From: Acidobacteria bacterium Ga0077534 | GTDB taxonomy: Bacteria; Acidobacteriota; Blastocatellia; Pyrinomonadales; Pyrinomonadaceae | Length of the DNA: 64,000 nt | NCBI GenBank assembly: GCA_001464455.1 | Contig: LNEI01000015.1 | Span: 1 to 64,000, forward strand | Direction of reading: 5' to 3' | Part shown: one piece after another, positions 16,595 to 27,309 of the stretch | Layout: each line of letters starts with the position of its first letter | Numbering within the stretch: position 1 is the first letter of the stretch | The notes under the pieces: generated by a model | Told to the model about the DNA's origin: nothing | What the model saw: the letters and a program-made list of their open reading frames with translations, nothing else | Databases searched by the model: none | Made by a program: the position numbers and the translations under genes

Positions 16595-18106
16595 TCACTT
16601 ATCACTTCCCACTGAGTCCGAAGCTGATAAACCAACAAATTTATTTTCGATTGTCCTATATTTGCTGCCTGCTTCGTCTATCGCGACAGATCGCTGCGGC
16701 TCGTACCCAATAAGCTCAAAACTCTTACTAACGTGTTTTCTGGCATCCGCGATCGATGAAAATCGCCCTGCCGTTACCGCCTGAACGAGCACATTTCCGA
16801 CAACGGTCGCCTCGGTCAGTCCTGCCTGAACGGTGATGCCGCTGGCGTTCGCTGTCATCTGATTCAAATAAGAATTTCGTCCGCCGCCGCCTAAGATTTG
16901 AATGCTCGCAAGGTTCTTTCCAGTCAGAACTTTGATCGAGCGAAGCACCGATGCGTATCGAAATGCGAGCGAATCGAATATTATCTTTGAGATCACTGCC
17001 GGGCTGTTTTCAAATTGCTGTCCCGTTTCCGCGAGCTGCTCCGCGATCGCATCGAGCATGCTCGGCGGATTCAAGAATCTCGGATCGTCGGGAAAAATGA
17101 ACGCTTTAAACTCTTTCTCTGCTGATACTTCCGCAAGGAGCGTATCGTATTCTACATCGATACCGGCGGCTTTCCACTCGCGGCGGCACGATTCGAGCAG
17201 CCACAGACCCATTACATTTTTGAGGAAACGAACAGTGCCATAGACCCCGCCTTCGTTCGTGAAATTTTGCGCGGCGACATCTTCGTTTATCAGAGCTTCG
17301 TCGAGCTCTACGCCGATCAGCGACCAAGTGCCGGAGGAAATATACGCCGAATCTTTATCGAGCGGTGCTCCGGCGATAGCACTGCCGGTGTCATGCGTTG
17401 CTGGTGCAACGACATGAACACCGTCGAGGCCAAGTTCCGACGCGATCTCTGGCTTCAACTGCCCCAGATCAGTTCCCGCAGGAACGATCTCCTGCAAAAT
17501 TCCCGCTGGAAGATCAAGCCGCTCAAGCAGATCGCGATCCCACTCACCGGTCGCAGCGTTCAGAAACTGCGTGGTCGTCGCGTTAGTGTATTCCGCCGCT
17601 TTTGTTCCTGTCAGGAAATAATGCAGCAGGTCTGGCAGCAGCAGAAGGTCCGCCGCCTCACCGCTTCGCTTTTCTGAATCTAACTGGTAAAGCGTGTTGA
17701 AATTCTGAAATTGGATTCCCGTTTTTTCAAAGATCTCGGAACGCGGCACGCGGACAAAAACCTGCTCCATGGCCTCCTTTGTACGATCGTCACGATAGCA
17801 AACCGGTTCGGCAATGAGTTCACCGCTTGCATCGAGCAGGCCATAATCGACAGCCCAGCTATCGATGCCGAGGCTCTTGATCTTGCGTCCAAGTTCGCGT
17901 GCACGCTCGCCAGCAGTTTTCAATCCAAACTTGATCTCAGCAAAAATGTGGTTCAGATCCCATCGAAGATTCCCGTCCTTTTCCGTCGGCGGATACTGGA
18001 ATCTATGGATCTCCTCAAGCAAAAACTCACCCGTATCGACACCAGCCAAAAAAACTCTACCGCTGCCCGCACCGAGATCTACCGCAATAAAAAGTGGACC
18101 AGCCAT
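16595..18106 (-). CDS. rhaB: L-rhamnulokinase
   Basis: The 503-aa FGGY kinase starts with the nucleotide-phosphate strand AVDLGAGSGR. It carries SWAVDYGLLD, a rhamnulokinase hallmark, and the expected catalytic Asp in ATHDTGSAIAGAP, followed by SGTWSLIGVE. It phosphorylates L-rhamnulose to rhamnulose 1-phosphate. It sits between rhaI and lutA; the 69-bp gap to rhaI holds an AGCTAATAGCT-type palindrome. Confidence 0.93.
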   Translation of the reverse strand: MAGPLFIAVDLGAGSGRVFLAGVDTGEFLLEEIHRFQYPPTEKDGNLRWDLNHIFAEIKFGLKTAGERARELGRKIKSLGIDSWAVDYGLLDASGELIAEPVCYRDDRTKEAMEQVFVRVPRSEIFEKTGIQFQNFNTLYQLDSEKRSGEAADLLLLPDLLHYFLTGTKAAEYTNATTTQFLNAATGEWDRDLLERLDLPAGILQEIVPAGTDLGQLKPEIASELGLDGVHVVAPATHDTGSAIAGAPLDKDSAYISSGTWSLIGVELDEALINEDVAAQNFTNEGGVYGTVRFLKNVMGLWLLESCRREWKAAGIDVEYDTLLAEVSAEKEFKAFIFPDDPRFLNPPSMLDAIAEQLAETGQQFENSPAVISKIIFDSLAFRYASVLRSIKVLTGKNLASIQILGGGGRNSYLNQMTANASGITVQAGLTEATVVGNVLVQAVTAGRFSSIADARKHVSKSFELIGYEPQRSVAIDEAGSKYRTIENKFVGLSASDSVGSDK

Positions 18107-18118
18107 TCAGAATAAAAG

Positions 18119-18153
18119 TAGCTAATAGCCATCTAGCTAACAGCTATTAGCTA
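18119..18153. repeat. AGCTAATAGCT palindrome, second copy
   Basis: Arms TAGCTAATAGC (18119-18129) and GCTATTAGCTA (18143-18153) are perfect complements. It lies between rhaI and rhaB and belongs to the same family as 13453-13485. Confidence 0.8.
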
Positions 18154-18175
18154 TGATTCTTCCGAAACCCTCAGC

Positions 18176-19474
18176 CTAGACAATTCCCGCTGAGATACCG
18201 ATCTGTGCCGGACGCTCTTTTGCTTTTTGCGTGCGATAGCCGCTTGCCCGATAGACCGCGACCGGGTCGATAGCACCGCCGCTTCGCTCTCGTGCGGCGG
18301 CGAGGATCGGCGAAACATCGGTCGTAAATGCTTCTTTTAAAGTGCCAAGTGCCGTGATCGCATCGCCAGCTTTTTGAGCTTCGCGAAGTTTCGAACGATC
18401 GACCATATGGGCCTGGACGAACGCCCGCGAGATCTCGATCGAACTCGTTACTAATGACTCGATCGGATCAGTTACGTTGTGCGACTGGTCGAGCATGTAG
18501 CACGGATCAAAGCCTTCGACCTCGCTCAATTCAGCATCGACAAGCTCGTTAAAGATAAGGAAAAGCTGAAATGGCTTTACCGAACCTGCGTCGAGATCGT
18601 CGTCGCCGTATTTGCTATCGTTAAAGTGAAAACCGCCAAGTTTTTTGAACTGGATCAGCCGCGAAACGATCTGCTCTATGTTCACATTTGGTGCGTGATG
18701 GCCAAGATCAACGAGACACGACGCCTTCGGCCCAAGTTCGGTCGCACAGATGTAGCTTGTTCCCCAATCGTTTATGACGGAAGAATAGAACGCAGGTTCG
18801 AAGAATTTGTGCTCGATGAAAAGCTTCCAGTCGTCAGGTACGGCCGCGTAGATCTCACGCATCGATTCGAGATACCGACCCAACGCGAGCCGGAAGTTCG
18901 ATTGCCCAGCAAAATTGCTGCCATCGCCAACCCAAACGGTCAACGCTTTGGAACCGATCTTTTTGCCGATCTCGATGCACTCGATATTGTGCTCGACCGC
19001 TTGTTTTCTCGTCGCGGCGTCTTCATGGGAAAGGCTGCCGTACTTGTAAGACTGTTTCTGCCCAAGCTGATCCTGAAACGTATTCGAATTCATCGCGTCG
19101 AATTCGAGTCCGTGTTGTTTTGCTGCAGCGATAAGCTGATCGGTATGCTCAGGTTTATCCCACGGAATGTGTAGGGAGACGGCTGGTGTCGTGCGAACTA
19201 GCTTATTAATGGTCGAGCAGTCTTCGAGCTTTTCAAAAACACCGCGTGGCTCACCCTGCCCGGGAAAACGAGCAAAACGCGTGCCGCCGGTGCCGACTCC
19301 CCAAGAAGGGACGGCGACCTTTAGCCCGCGAGCTTTTTCGATTAGCGATTCTACATCGCCGCCGTGACGAGCAAGCTTTTTGCCGAGATACTCGAGGTCT
19401 TCGGCAAGCCAAGCACTCTTCGCCCTGTTTTGCTCAGCGATAAAATCCTGTTCGATCTCAAAATTTGCCGCCAT
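18176..19474 (-). CDS. rhaI: L-rhamnose isomerase, RhaI type
   Basis: The 432-aa TIM-barrel isomerase is of the kind found in Pseudomonas and Rhizobium, not the E. coli RhaA type. Family signatures are VAVPSWGVGTGGTRFARFPG, SLHIPWDKP, CLVDLGHHAPN and the metal-ligand segment GGFHFNDSKYGDDDLDAG. It converts L-rhamnose to L-rhamnulose. ATG 19474 has GGAGA five bases upstream, while the longer open frame (to 19546) runs through an intergenic hairpin; hence this start. It is the second gene of the rhamnose operon. Confidence 0.93.
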   Translation of the reverse strand: MAANFEIEQDFIAEQNRAKSAWLAEDLEYLGKKLARHGGDVESLIEKARGLKVAVPSWGVGTGGTRFARFPGQGEPRGVFEKLEDCSTINKLVRTTPAVSLHIPWDKPEHTDQLIAAAKQHGLEFDAMNSNTFQDQLGQKQSYKYGSLSHEDAATRKQAVEHNIECIEIGKKIGSKALTVWVGDGSNFAGQSNFRLALGRYLESMREIYAAVPDDWKLFIEHKFFEPAFYSSVINDWGTSYICATELGPKASCLVDLGHHAPNVNIEQIVSRLIQFKKLGGFHFNDSKYGDDDLDAGSVKPFQLFLIFNELVDAELSEVEGFDPCYMLDQSHNVTDPIESLVTSSIEISRAFVQAHMVDRSKLREAQKAGDAITALGTLKEAFTTDVSPILAAARERSGGAIDPVAVYRASGYRTQKAKERPAQIGISAGIV

Positions 19475-19490
19475 ATTTTCTCCGCTGGAA

Positions 19491-19510
19491 GGTGAGCATC
19501 TCTGCTCACC
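19491..19510. repeat. Perfect hairpin between rhaD and rhaI
   Basis: GGTGAGCA and TGCTCACC flank the loop TCTC, a perfect 8-bp stem. It lies 16 bp before the rhaI start and could modulate expression of downstream genes relative to rhaD. A further GGAGGG/CCCTCC hairpin follows at about 19530-19561. Confidence 0.65.
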
Positions 19511-19563
19511 CAAACCGTTTTGCTGTATGGAGGGATGAGCGAGCAAGATGCCCGCCCTCCAGT

Positions 19564-21765
<2,202 letters not shown>

Positions 21766-21836
21766 GCTCGTTTGGTATTTTTGCTTATAAAATAGGTCGC
21801 TTCTTAGGAGCAGCTAGTGCTGTCTCCCGACTCGTT

Positions 21837-21852
21837 AGAAAACCGCTTAACC
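21837..21852. promoter_or_regulatory. LacI-type operator upstream of rhaD
   Basis: The core AACCGCTT (21841-21848) matches the LacI-family consensus AANCGNTT and is followed by AACC, as at the other copies in this window. It lies about 75 bp upstream of the rhaD start, a plausible position for repression. Confidence 0.55.
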
Positions 21853-21911
21853 TGCCGTAAAACAGAAGAGTAACAACTTTCCAAACGAATGGCAATACCT
21901 TACCAGAAAAA

Positions 21912-21926
21912 AGTGGTAATACCAAT
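21912..21926. promoter_or_regulatory. TTGGTAWTACCAA-type box upstream of rhaD
   Basis: AGTGGTAATACCAAT differs at one base from the perfect palindrome ATTGGTAATACCAAT at 38415. It touches the galK stop codon and lies about 150 bp upstream of rhaD. The half-site resembles hexuronate GntR (UxuR/ExuR) operators. Confidence 0.5.
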
Positions 21927-23083
21927 TAACTTTTAATTATGTCACGTCGCCGGTCCTGCAACTCGCGCACGCCGCCCCCAATTCTGCACTCATAGAACTC
22001 CGGCTCAATGCCCGTTTCCTCTTTGTATTCCATCGCTATCGCGTCCGGAAGATCCAGCGACACGTCGTCCTCCAAAAGGGCTATCGCACAACCTCCGAAC
22101 CCGCCGCCGGTCATCCGAGCAGCAAGAACTCCAGGCTGCCGCCGGGCGGCTTCGACCATGACATCAAGTTCGCGACAGCTTATCTGAAAATCGTCACGCA
22201 GGCTTTCATGTGAAGCATCGATCTGACGAGCGAATGATGCAATATCGCCGACACGCAGGGCTTGGACCGAATCGAGTACGCGACGGTTCTCATAGAGAAT
22301 ATGTCTCGCACGCTTTTGCTCGATCACTGGCATTTGCGAGCGGCTACGCTCGAAATCCTCGATCGAAACGTCCCGAAGTGAAGTTTTACCAAAAAACGCC
22401 GCCGCACGCTCGCATTCCGCTCGCCGCCGGTTATATTCGCCGTCGGCGAGTTCGTGTTTTGTCTTCGTATTGCAGATCAAAAATCGCGAAGAAACCGGCA
22501 CCGCTGACCAGTCCAAAGACCTGCAATCGAGAAAAAGCGCATTTTCATCGCGGCCAAAAACCGAAGCGAATTGATCCATTATCCCGCTTCGAACTCCCGC
22601 AAATTCATGCTCGGCCCGCTGCCCGACTTGAGCCAGTTTCATCCCGTCGATCTCGGCACCAACGATACGTGTCAGCGCAAATCCCACGGCTACCTCAAGC
22701 GCCGCCGAAGAACTCAGTCCCGCCCCGATCGGAATATCGCTATTGATCAAAAGATCGGCACCGCCGAGGCGAAAGCCCTCGCGCTCGAGAATCGTCCCGA
22801 CACCCTGGACGTATCTGGCCCATCCGGGGAGAATGCTTGCGTTAGGTTGATCAAGATCGAATTCGTACTCGCCTGCAAAATTCAACGATGCCGCTCGGAT
22901 CTTGCGGTCGTTCCTGCCCGCCGCCGCGACATTTGTCGCAAATCCGATCGCAGCCGGCAATACGAAGCCGTCGTTGTAATCGGTATGTTCGCCGATCAGG
23001 TTAACTCGCCCCGGAGCACGAAAAACACGGGCCTCTCCGCCAAACCGGGAAAAAAAGGCTTCTTTTAGCTGACCCGCATTCAT
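21926..23083 (-). CDS. galK: Galactokinase
   Basis: The 385-aa GHMP kinase has the galactose-binding signature GRVNLIGEHTDYNDG (near 25-39), the ATP loop IGAGLSSSAALE and the C-terminal GGGFGGCAIAL motif. It phosphorylates alpha-D-galactose to galactose 1-phosphate. It is the last gene of the GH28-PL22-esterase-galT-galK run, 70 bp after galT. It presumably handles galactose released from rhamnogalacturonan side chains. Confidence 0.95.
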   Translation of the reverse strand: MNAGQLKEAFFSRFGGEARVFRAPGRVNLIGEHTDYNDGFVLPAAIGFATNVAAAGRNDRKIRAASLNFAGEYEFDLDQPNASILPGWARYVQGVGTILEREGFRLGGADLLINSDIPIGAGLSSSAALEVAVGFALTRIVGAEIDGMKLAQVGQRAEHEFAGVRSGIMDQFASVFGRDENALFLDCRSLDWSAVPVSSRFLICNTKTKHELADGEYNRRRAECERAAAFFGKTSLRDVSIEDFERSRSQMPVIEQKRARHILYENRRVLDSVQALRVGDIASFARQIDASHESLRDDFQISCRELDVMVEAARRQPGVLAARMTGGGFGGCAIALLEDDVSLDLPDAIAMEYKEETGIEPEFYECRIGGGVRELQDRRRDIIKS

Positions 23084-23153
23084 AAACTAACGACTAACAA
23101 TTAAGAACCAAGAACTCTTGAAAAGGTATGCGTGTCACGATTCGCGCACTAGT

Positions 23154-24197
23154 TTACGCGAAAGTCGAATAATGAGATTCACTCAATCCGCGCAGTCGTT
23201 CGGCCGCTGATTCAGGCGTGATGTCACGCTGCGGGCTGCCGAGGATCTCGAAACCGACCAGGAACTTGCGCACCGTCGCCGAGCGTAACAGCGGCGGGTA
23301 AAAATGCGCGTGAAAATGAACTGCGGCATGCTCACGACCGTCTGTCGGCCGCTGATGAAGACCCATTGAGTACGGGAACGGCGTTTCAAAAAGGTTGTCG
23401 TAACGAGTCGTCAGCCGTTTGAGAATGTCCGCCAAGGCGTCACGTTCATCGCCGCCGAGTTCGTCGATCGAACCGCGATGATCGCGGCCGAGAATCATTA
23501 CTTCAAAAGGGTAAACCGCCCAAAACGGAACGATTGCGGCAAAAAACTCATTTTCGCAAACGACCCGCTCGCCAACTTCGATCTCTAATCGGAAATATTC
23601 ACACAGCAGGCACCCGCCAGTTTTTTCGAGATATTCTTCCTGTCGAGCTAACTCTTTCGCAGGCTCGTTCGGTACCGATTCACTTGCCCAGATCTGGCAA
23701 TGCGGATGCGGATTGCTTGCCCCCATCATCTCGCCGCGATTCTCGAATATCTGGACGTGGTCGATGAAATCACGATTTCCCAGATCGACATACTCGTCAG
23801 CCCAGCGGTCGATCACCGCACGAATTTCAGACCGCTCCATCCGCGGCAGCGTCAAGCCATGATCCGGTGAAAAGCAAAGCACACGGGCCACGCCGCGTTC
23901 CGGCCGGGCGATCAGCAGGCCCGAATCGTTCAACTCGTTTCCGCAAACATCAGGCTGCAACGCAGCAAAATCGTTATCAAAAACAAAAACGCCTTCATAC
24001 AGCGGATTCACATTCCCGCCAGCTCGATCGTTCCCCGGACAAAGATAACAATCGGGATCATAACTCGGCAAAAAAGCCCTTGAGGATGTTTCTGTCTGTC
24101 CCTGCCAAGGACGTTTTGTCCGATGCGGAGACACGATCACCCATTCGCCCGTGAGCAGATTGAACCTTCGGTGGGAATGTTCGTTGAGGTCAAACAT
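23154..24197 (-). CDS. galT: Galactose-1-phosphate uridylyltransferase
   Basis: The 347-aa HIT-superfamily enzyme has the active site [10 protein letters not shown], with His166 as the nucleophile that is transiently uridylylated. A CYLC zinc pair lies at 50-53, and the N-terminal [20 protein letters not shown] is typical. It exchanges UMP between UDP-glucose and galactose 1-phosphate. With galK it forms a partial Leloir pathway; no epimerase (galE) is in the window. Confidence 0.95.
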   Translation of the reverse strand: MFDLNEHSHRRFNLLTGEWVIVSPHRTKRPWQGQTETSSRAFLPSYDPDCYLCPGNDRAGGNVNPLYEGVFVFDNDFAALQPDVCGNELNDSGLLIARPERGVARVLCFSPDHGLTLPRMERSEIRAVIDRWADEYVDLGNRDFIDHVQIFENRGEMMGASNPHPHCQIWASESVPNEPAKELARQEEYLEKTGGCLLCEYFRLEIEVGERVVCENEFFAAIVPFWAVYPFEVMILGRDHRGSIDELGGDERDALADILKRLTTRYDNLFETPFPYSMGLHQRPTDGREHAAVHFHAHFYPPLLRSATVRKFLVGFEILGSPQRDITPESAAERLRGLSESHYSTFA

Positions 24198-24300
24198 AAG
24201 TTACAACCGCCTGCGTAAACGGACGGTCAAGATGTAGAGAGCTCTCCAACGTCCGGAATCATCGGGAACTTCGCCGCCCGCTGACGCAAGCGGTTCTGAC
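24198..24300. repeat. Hairpin-containing spacer after the esterase stop
   Basis: CCGCT...AGCGG (24278-24293) and the adjacent GGTTCTGAC directly follow the esterase stop codon. The same arrangement follows the ABC ATPase stop at about 11918-11945. A second hairpin (CCGCCTGCG) lies just before galT. Confidence 0.5.
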
Positions 24301-25863
24301 TCAGCGCTTCCCCGCTGTCGGATCGGGCCAGTTATCGGTACGGAACGGCGACGCGGGCAAACCGGAGTCGTTTGTCAGGTTTGGATTCTTCGGATTGCTG
24401 TTGAAGGCATACCGAACCGCAACCGGTGAAGAAATGCTCTGCGACCAGACCTCGATCTTGTTCTTCCCAACAATTTTCGCCTCAGCCCAGACAAATTTCT
24501 TATCCGCGCTTGCGATCGCAAATTCATCGAGCCGGTCTCCGTTTTTTACTCTGAGCCCACCGCCGACCTCGGCAAAAGTTAGAACGATCTTATTGCCTTT
24601 CATTTCCGACTTATTTAGAACCGGCGAATCGACCAACTTGTTCCCGTAAGCATTCTTTAAAGCCCAGACCGCCATTCTCTTGCCGACATCAAGTTTGTTC
24701 TTTGGGTGAATGTCACTCGCCTCGCCGATGTCGATCGTTACGATCAATCCCGCATTGATGGTTGTTAAGGCCGCCTTCCGTTGCGCTTCACGGATAAAAC
24801 TCCACGCAGATTCTTCAGGTTCCGGCTTCACGGCACGATAATTCGGCAACTGAATAATGCCGAACGGAAAGCCTCCTTGTCCCCAACGCTCGCGCCACGC
24901 GCGGATCATTGTCGGCAGAAGTAGATTGTACTGCTCAGCCCGTGCTTCGTTCGATTCGCCCTGATACCAGATCGCCCCTTTGATTGCGAAGGGCATCAGC
25001 GGCTCAATCATTCCGTCATAGATCGATGAGGCAATACGGTAATCTCGCAACGCGTCCGGCACACCCGGCGACGGTGAAGGCCTAGCCCCCGCAGCCCTTG
25101 CTTTGTCCGAATCTTCCCGCCATTTTGCGATTGCCGCGGCGTAGTTCGCCCTGACCGTTTCGCGTTCGGTCTCCCATATTTTTGTTCGGTCGACGGTGGG
25201 TTTGAGATCGGGCGACGCGTTCAAGTAGGAAACCGGCGTCCAAGCCTCGGCCTGTGAACCGCCGTAGGAAGAATTGATCAACCCGACGGGCACCTTCAAC
25301 GTCTTCTGCAGTTCGACCCCGAAATAATACCCGGCGGCGGAGAATTCCTTGACACTCTCCGGTGTGCATCTGAGCCATTCGGCTAGCTTCCCCTGCTTCT
25401 TCTTGAACGCAACCTCGCGGCTGACATTGAAGAGCCTCATCGTCGGATGATTTGCCGCGGCTGTCGCTGCCGCTCCATCAGTCGATTCGGGCAAACGCCA
25501 CTGCATATTCGATTGACCAGAAACAAGCCAAACCTCTCCGACGAGGATGTCTTTCAACTCGATCGTGTTCTTTCCGGCTACCGTCATTGACCGAGGCTCA
25601 TCGCTCGCATTCATCTTCGCGAGGTCAACGCGCCACTTACCATCGGCTCCGGCGACGACAGTTTTCTTTTGCCCCGCGAATGCCACCGTGACCGCTTCGC
25701 CCGGCTCTGCCCAGCCCCAGATCGGAACGACGTGTTTCTGCTGCAAAACCATCGAACTCGCGATCACATCGGGCAATCGAACGTCGGCTAAAACGGCAGA
25801 ACCACTAAATGTAAGAACGATCGATACAGCTAGCAATGAAATTGTTTTCGCTTTGATCCTCAT
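24301..25863 (-). CDS. Secreted SGNH carbohydrate esterase (sialate O-acetylesterase-like)
   Basis: The 520-aa protein has signal peptide MRIKAKTISLLAVSIVLTF...VLAD. It follows the SASA/DUF303 pattern: VLQQKHVVPIWGWAEPGE, nucleophile block VSGQSNMQW, SSYGGSQAEAW and IWYQGESNE. Its relatives remove acetyl groups from sialic acid or from plant polysaccharides; next to GH28 and PL22, acetylated pectin is the likely substrate. ATG 25863 overlaps the stop of the upstream PL22 gene in ATGA, indicating translational coupling. The longer open frame is rejected. Confidence 0.85.
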   Translation of the reverse strand: MRIKAKTISLLAVSIVLTFSGSAVLADVRLPDVIASSMVLQQKHVVPIWGWAEPGEAVTVAFAGQKKTVVAGADGKWRVDLAKMNASDEPRSMTVAGKNTIELKDILVGEVWLVSGQSNMQWRLPESTDGAAATAAANHPTMRLFNVSREVAFKKKQGKLAEWLRCTPESVKEFSAAGYYFGVELQKTLKVPVGLINSSYGGSQAEAWTPVSYLNASPDLKPTVDRTKIWETERETVRANYAAAIAKWREDSDKARAAGARPSPSPGVPDALRDYRIASSIYDGMIEPLMPFAIKGAIWYQGESNEARAEQYNLLLPTMIRAWRERWGQGGFPFGIIQLPNYRAVKPEPEESAWSFIREAQRKAALTTINAGLIVTIDIGEASDIHPKNKLDVGKRMAVWALKNAYGNKLVDSPVLNKSEMKGNKIVLTFAEVGGGLRVKNGDRLDEFAIASADKKFVWAEAKIVGKNKIEVWSQSISSPVAVRYAFNSNPKNPNLTNDSGLPASPFRTDNWPDPTAGKR

Positions 25864-27242
25864 TTTCGTTTCAACCACGCTTCCGGAACCGGGATGATGC
25901 AAATATTCATGGAACGATTATCCGCCGAAAGCATCGCCGACTGGATCTGGATCTTCGTCCCATCCGGACTCATTGTCGGATGTGGATGATCTTGCGCCGT
26001 GGCTTTGTGGCCAGTAGAGAGAAGCATCATTTCGCTGTTGCGTCTGTCGATGAGATAAATATTGCGGGCAAAATCGTCGCCGACGGCAAAACGCCCGTCC
26101 GGCGAACCGCTCACGTGCCATAGCCCGCTGCCTTCCTTTGTCTGGCCGACGATCAGAACCTCGCGTGTTCGAAGATTCGCTATGCCCAGCCCGGTCGGAC
26201 GTTCACGCGTTCCTGATGGGCCCCATTCCGGCTCCTGGCCAGGATTCACGCCGCCCACGCCGGTCGCCTGGCCAAGGTCTTTCGTGCCGCCCGGTATCTT
26301 GCGGTGTCCCATGATCGCGAAAGCGACCTCGTCCTTGCCGATCACCGCTTCGTGAGTTACCCAATCGCGGTCATCCTCGGGAAACACAGGCCGCAGGCCC
26401 GTTCCGTCTGACCTGACCGTCCACATTCGCTGCGGCGATTTCCCTCCGGTTTCCCAGCAGAAAACGATCTCGCCCTCGACCCACGGATTAGTCTGGATAT
26501 GACCTACCTGAAACGGGACCGAAATGACGTGTTTCAGTTCGCCGGTCTTGATATTCATCGCACCGATGCCCGAAGGCCCGGAGCCCATATTTCGCGGTCC
26601 AAAATTCGATTCGACCTTGGTTCCTTCCGGCAAACGCCGCTGAGCCTCTTCGCGGCCAATGCGGAAAAAGACCCATTCCTCATTCCCTCCGTCAAGTGCC
26701 ATATCGCCGCCCGCTCCGATCTCCGGCGGTGTCCTGCCGCAAACCTTTTGATAAGCATCTTTCCCTTTCAGCGTTCCGGCTTTACTGTCGGCAAAAAGCT
26801 TCTCAAGATCGACTTCGACGACTTCCATTGATGGCGGCGTTCTCGGAGTTCCCGGCTGCGGCGGAGCCGGTGGCTGGCCGGGCCGAATGTTCGGATTTCG
26901 CAGGAAATAAAGCTTCATCGACTTCCGCGCAATGTTCAGCATCCCGCTGTAACCGCCTTCGGTCACCTGTACCATTTCGCCGGTCTCTTCATTGACAGCC
27001 ATCGCTTCGCCGGGAACGCGGTTTGAGCGGAAGATGAGCCATTTACCGTCAGAAGTCCACTGATTATGCGTCTGATAGATCTTGGCGTCCCCGTTCGGCT
27101 TGCTGGTTAGAAACGTCAGCATCGTCCCCGTTACCGGGTCTTTTACGACTTTCTTTTCCGAAGGAAAACGCCGGCCGATCTGGGCTTCGACAACGGATAC
27201 GAACATCATCGCGAGCACAACAAAAAAGATCGTTTTCTTCAT
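25860..27242 (-). CDS. Oligogalacturonate lyase-like beta-propeller (PL22)
   Basis: The 460-aa protein has signal peptide MKKTIFFVVLAMMFVSVVEAQ and a seven-bladed WD40/PD40-like propeller. PFPSEKKVVKDPVTG-type start, NQWTSDGKWLIFRSNR and the histidines His248 (VGHIQ), His297 (VTHEA) and the QDHPHP cluster (417-422) fit the Mn-binding site of PL22 oligogalacturonide lyases. It would cut unsaturated or saturated digalacturonate in the periplasm. The enzyme class is inferred from motifs; a TolB-like non-catalytic propeller is the alternative. It is coupled to the downstream esterase. Confidence 0.75.
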   Translation of the reverse strand: MKKTIFFVVLAMMFVSVVEAQIGRRFPSEKKVVKDPVTGTMLTFLTSKPNGDAKIYQTHNQWTSDGKWLIFRSNRVPGEAMAVNEETGEMVQVTEGGYSGMLNIARKSMKLYFLRNPNIRPGQPPAPPQPGTPRTPPSMEVVEVDLEKLFADSKAGTLKGKDAYQKVCGRTPPEIGAGGDMALDGGNEEWVFFRIGREEAQRRLPEGTKVESNFGPRNMGSGPSGIGAMNIKTGELKHVISVPFQVGHIQTNPWVEGEIVFCWETGGKSPQRMWTVRSDGTGLRPVFPEDDRDWVTHEAVIGKDEVAFAIMGHRKIPGGTKDLGQATGVGGVNPGQEPEWGPSGTRERPTGLGIANLRTREVLIVGQTKEGSGLWHVSGSPDGRFAVGDDFARNIYLIDRRNSEMMLLSTGHKATAQDHPHPTMSPDGTKIQIQSAMLSADNRSMNICIIPVPEAWLKRK

Positions 27243-27309
27243 ACAAAACTCCGAAGACAGTTTAGCTAAAAGCTTTGAGCTAACTAGCTATTTGCTAGAT
27301 TTCTATTGA

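Noticed and set aside
18176-19474. E. coli-type RhaA isomerase
   Set aside because: Sequence signatures (VPSWGVGTGGTRFARFPG) are those of the RhaI type, which is only distantly related to RhaA.
25860-27242. TolB translocation protein
   Set aside because: It is a propeller like TolB, but the QDHPHP and isolated His motifs and its place between GH28 and an esterase gene fit PL22 better; no tol-pal genes are near.
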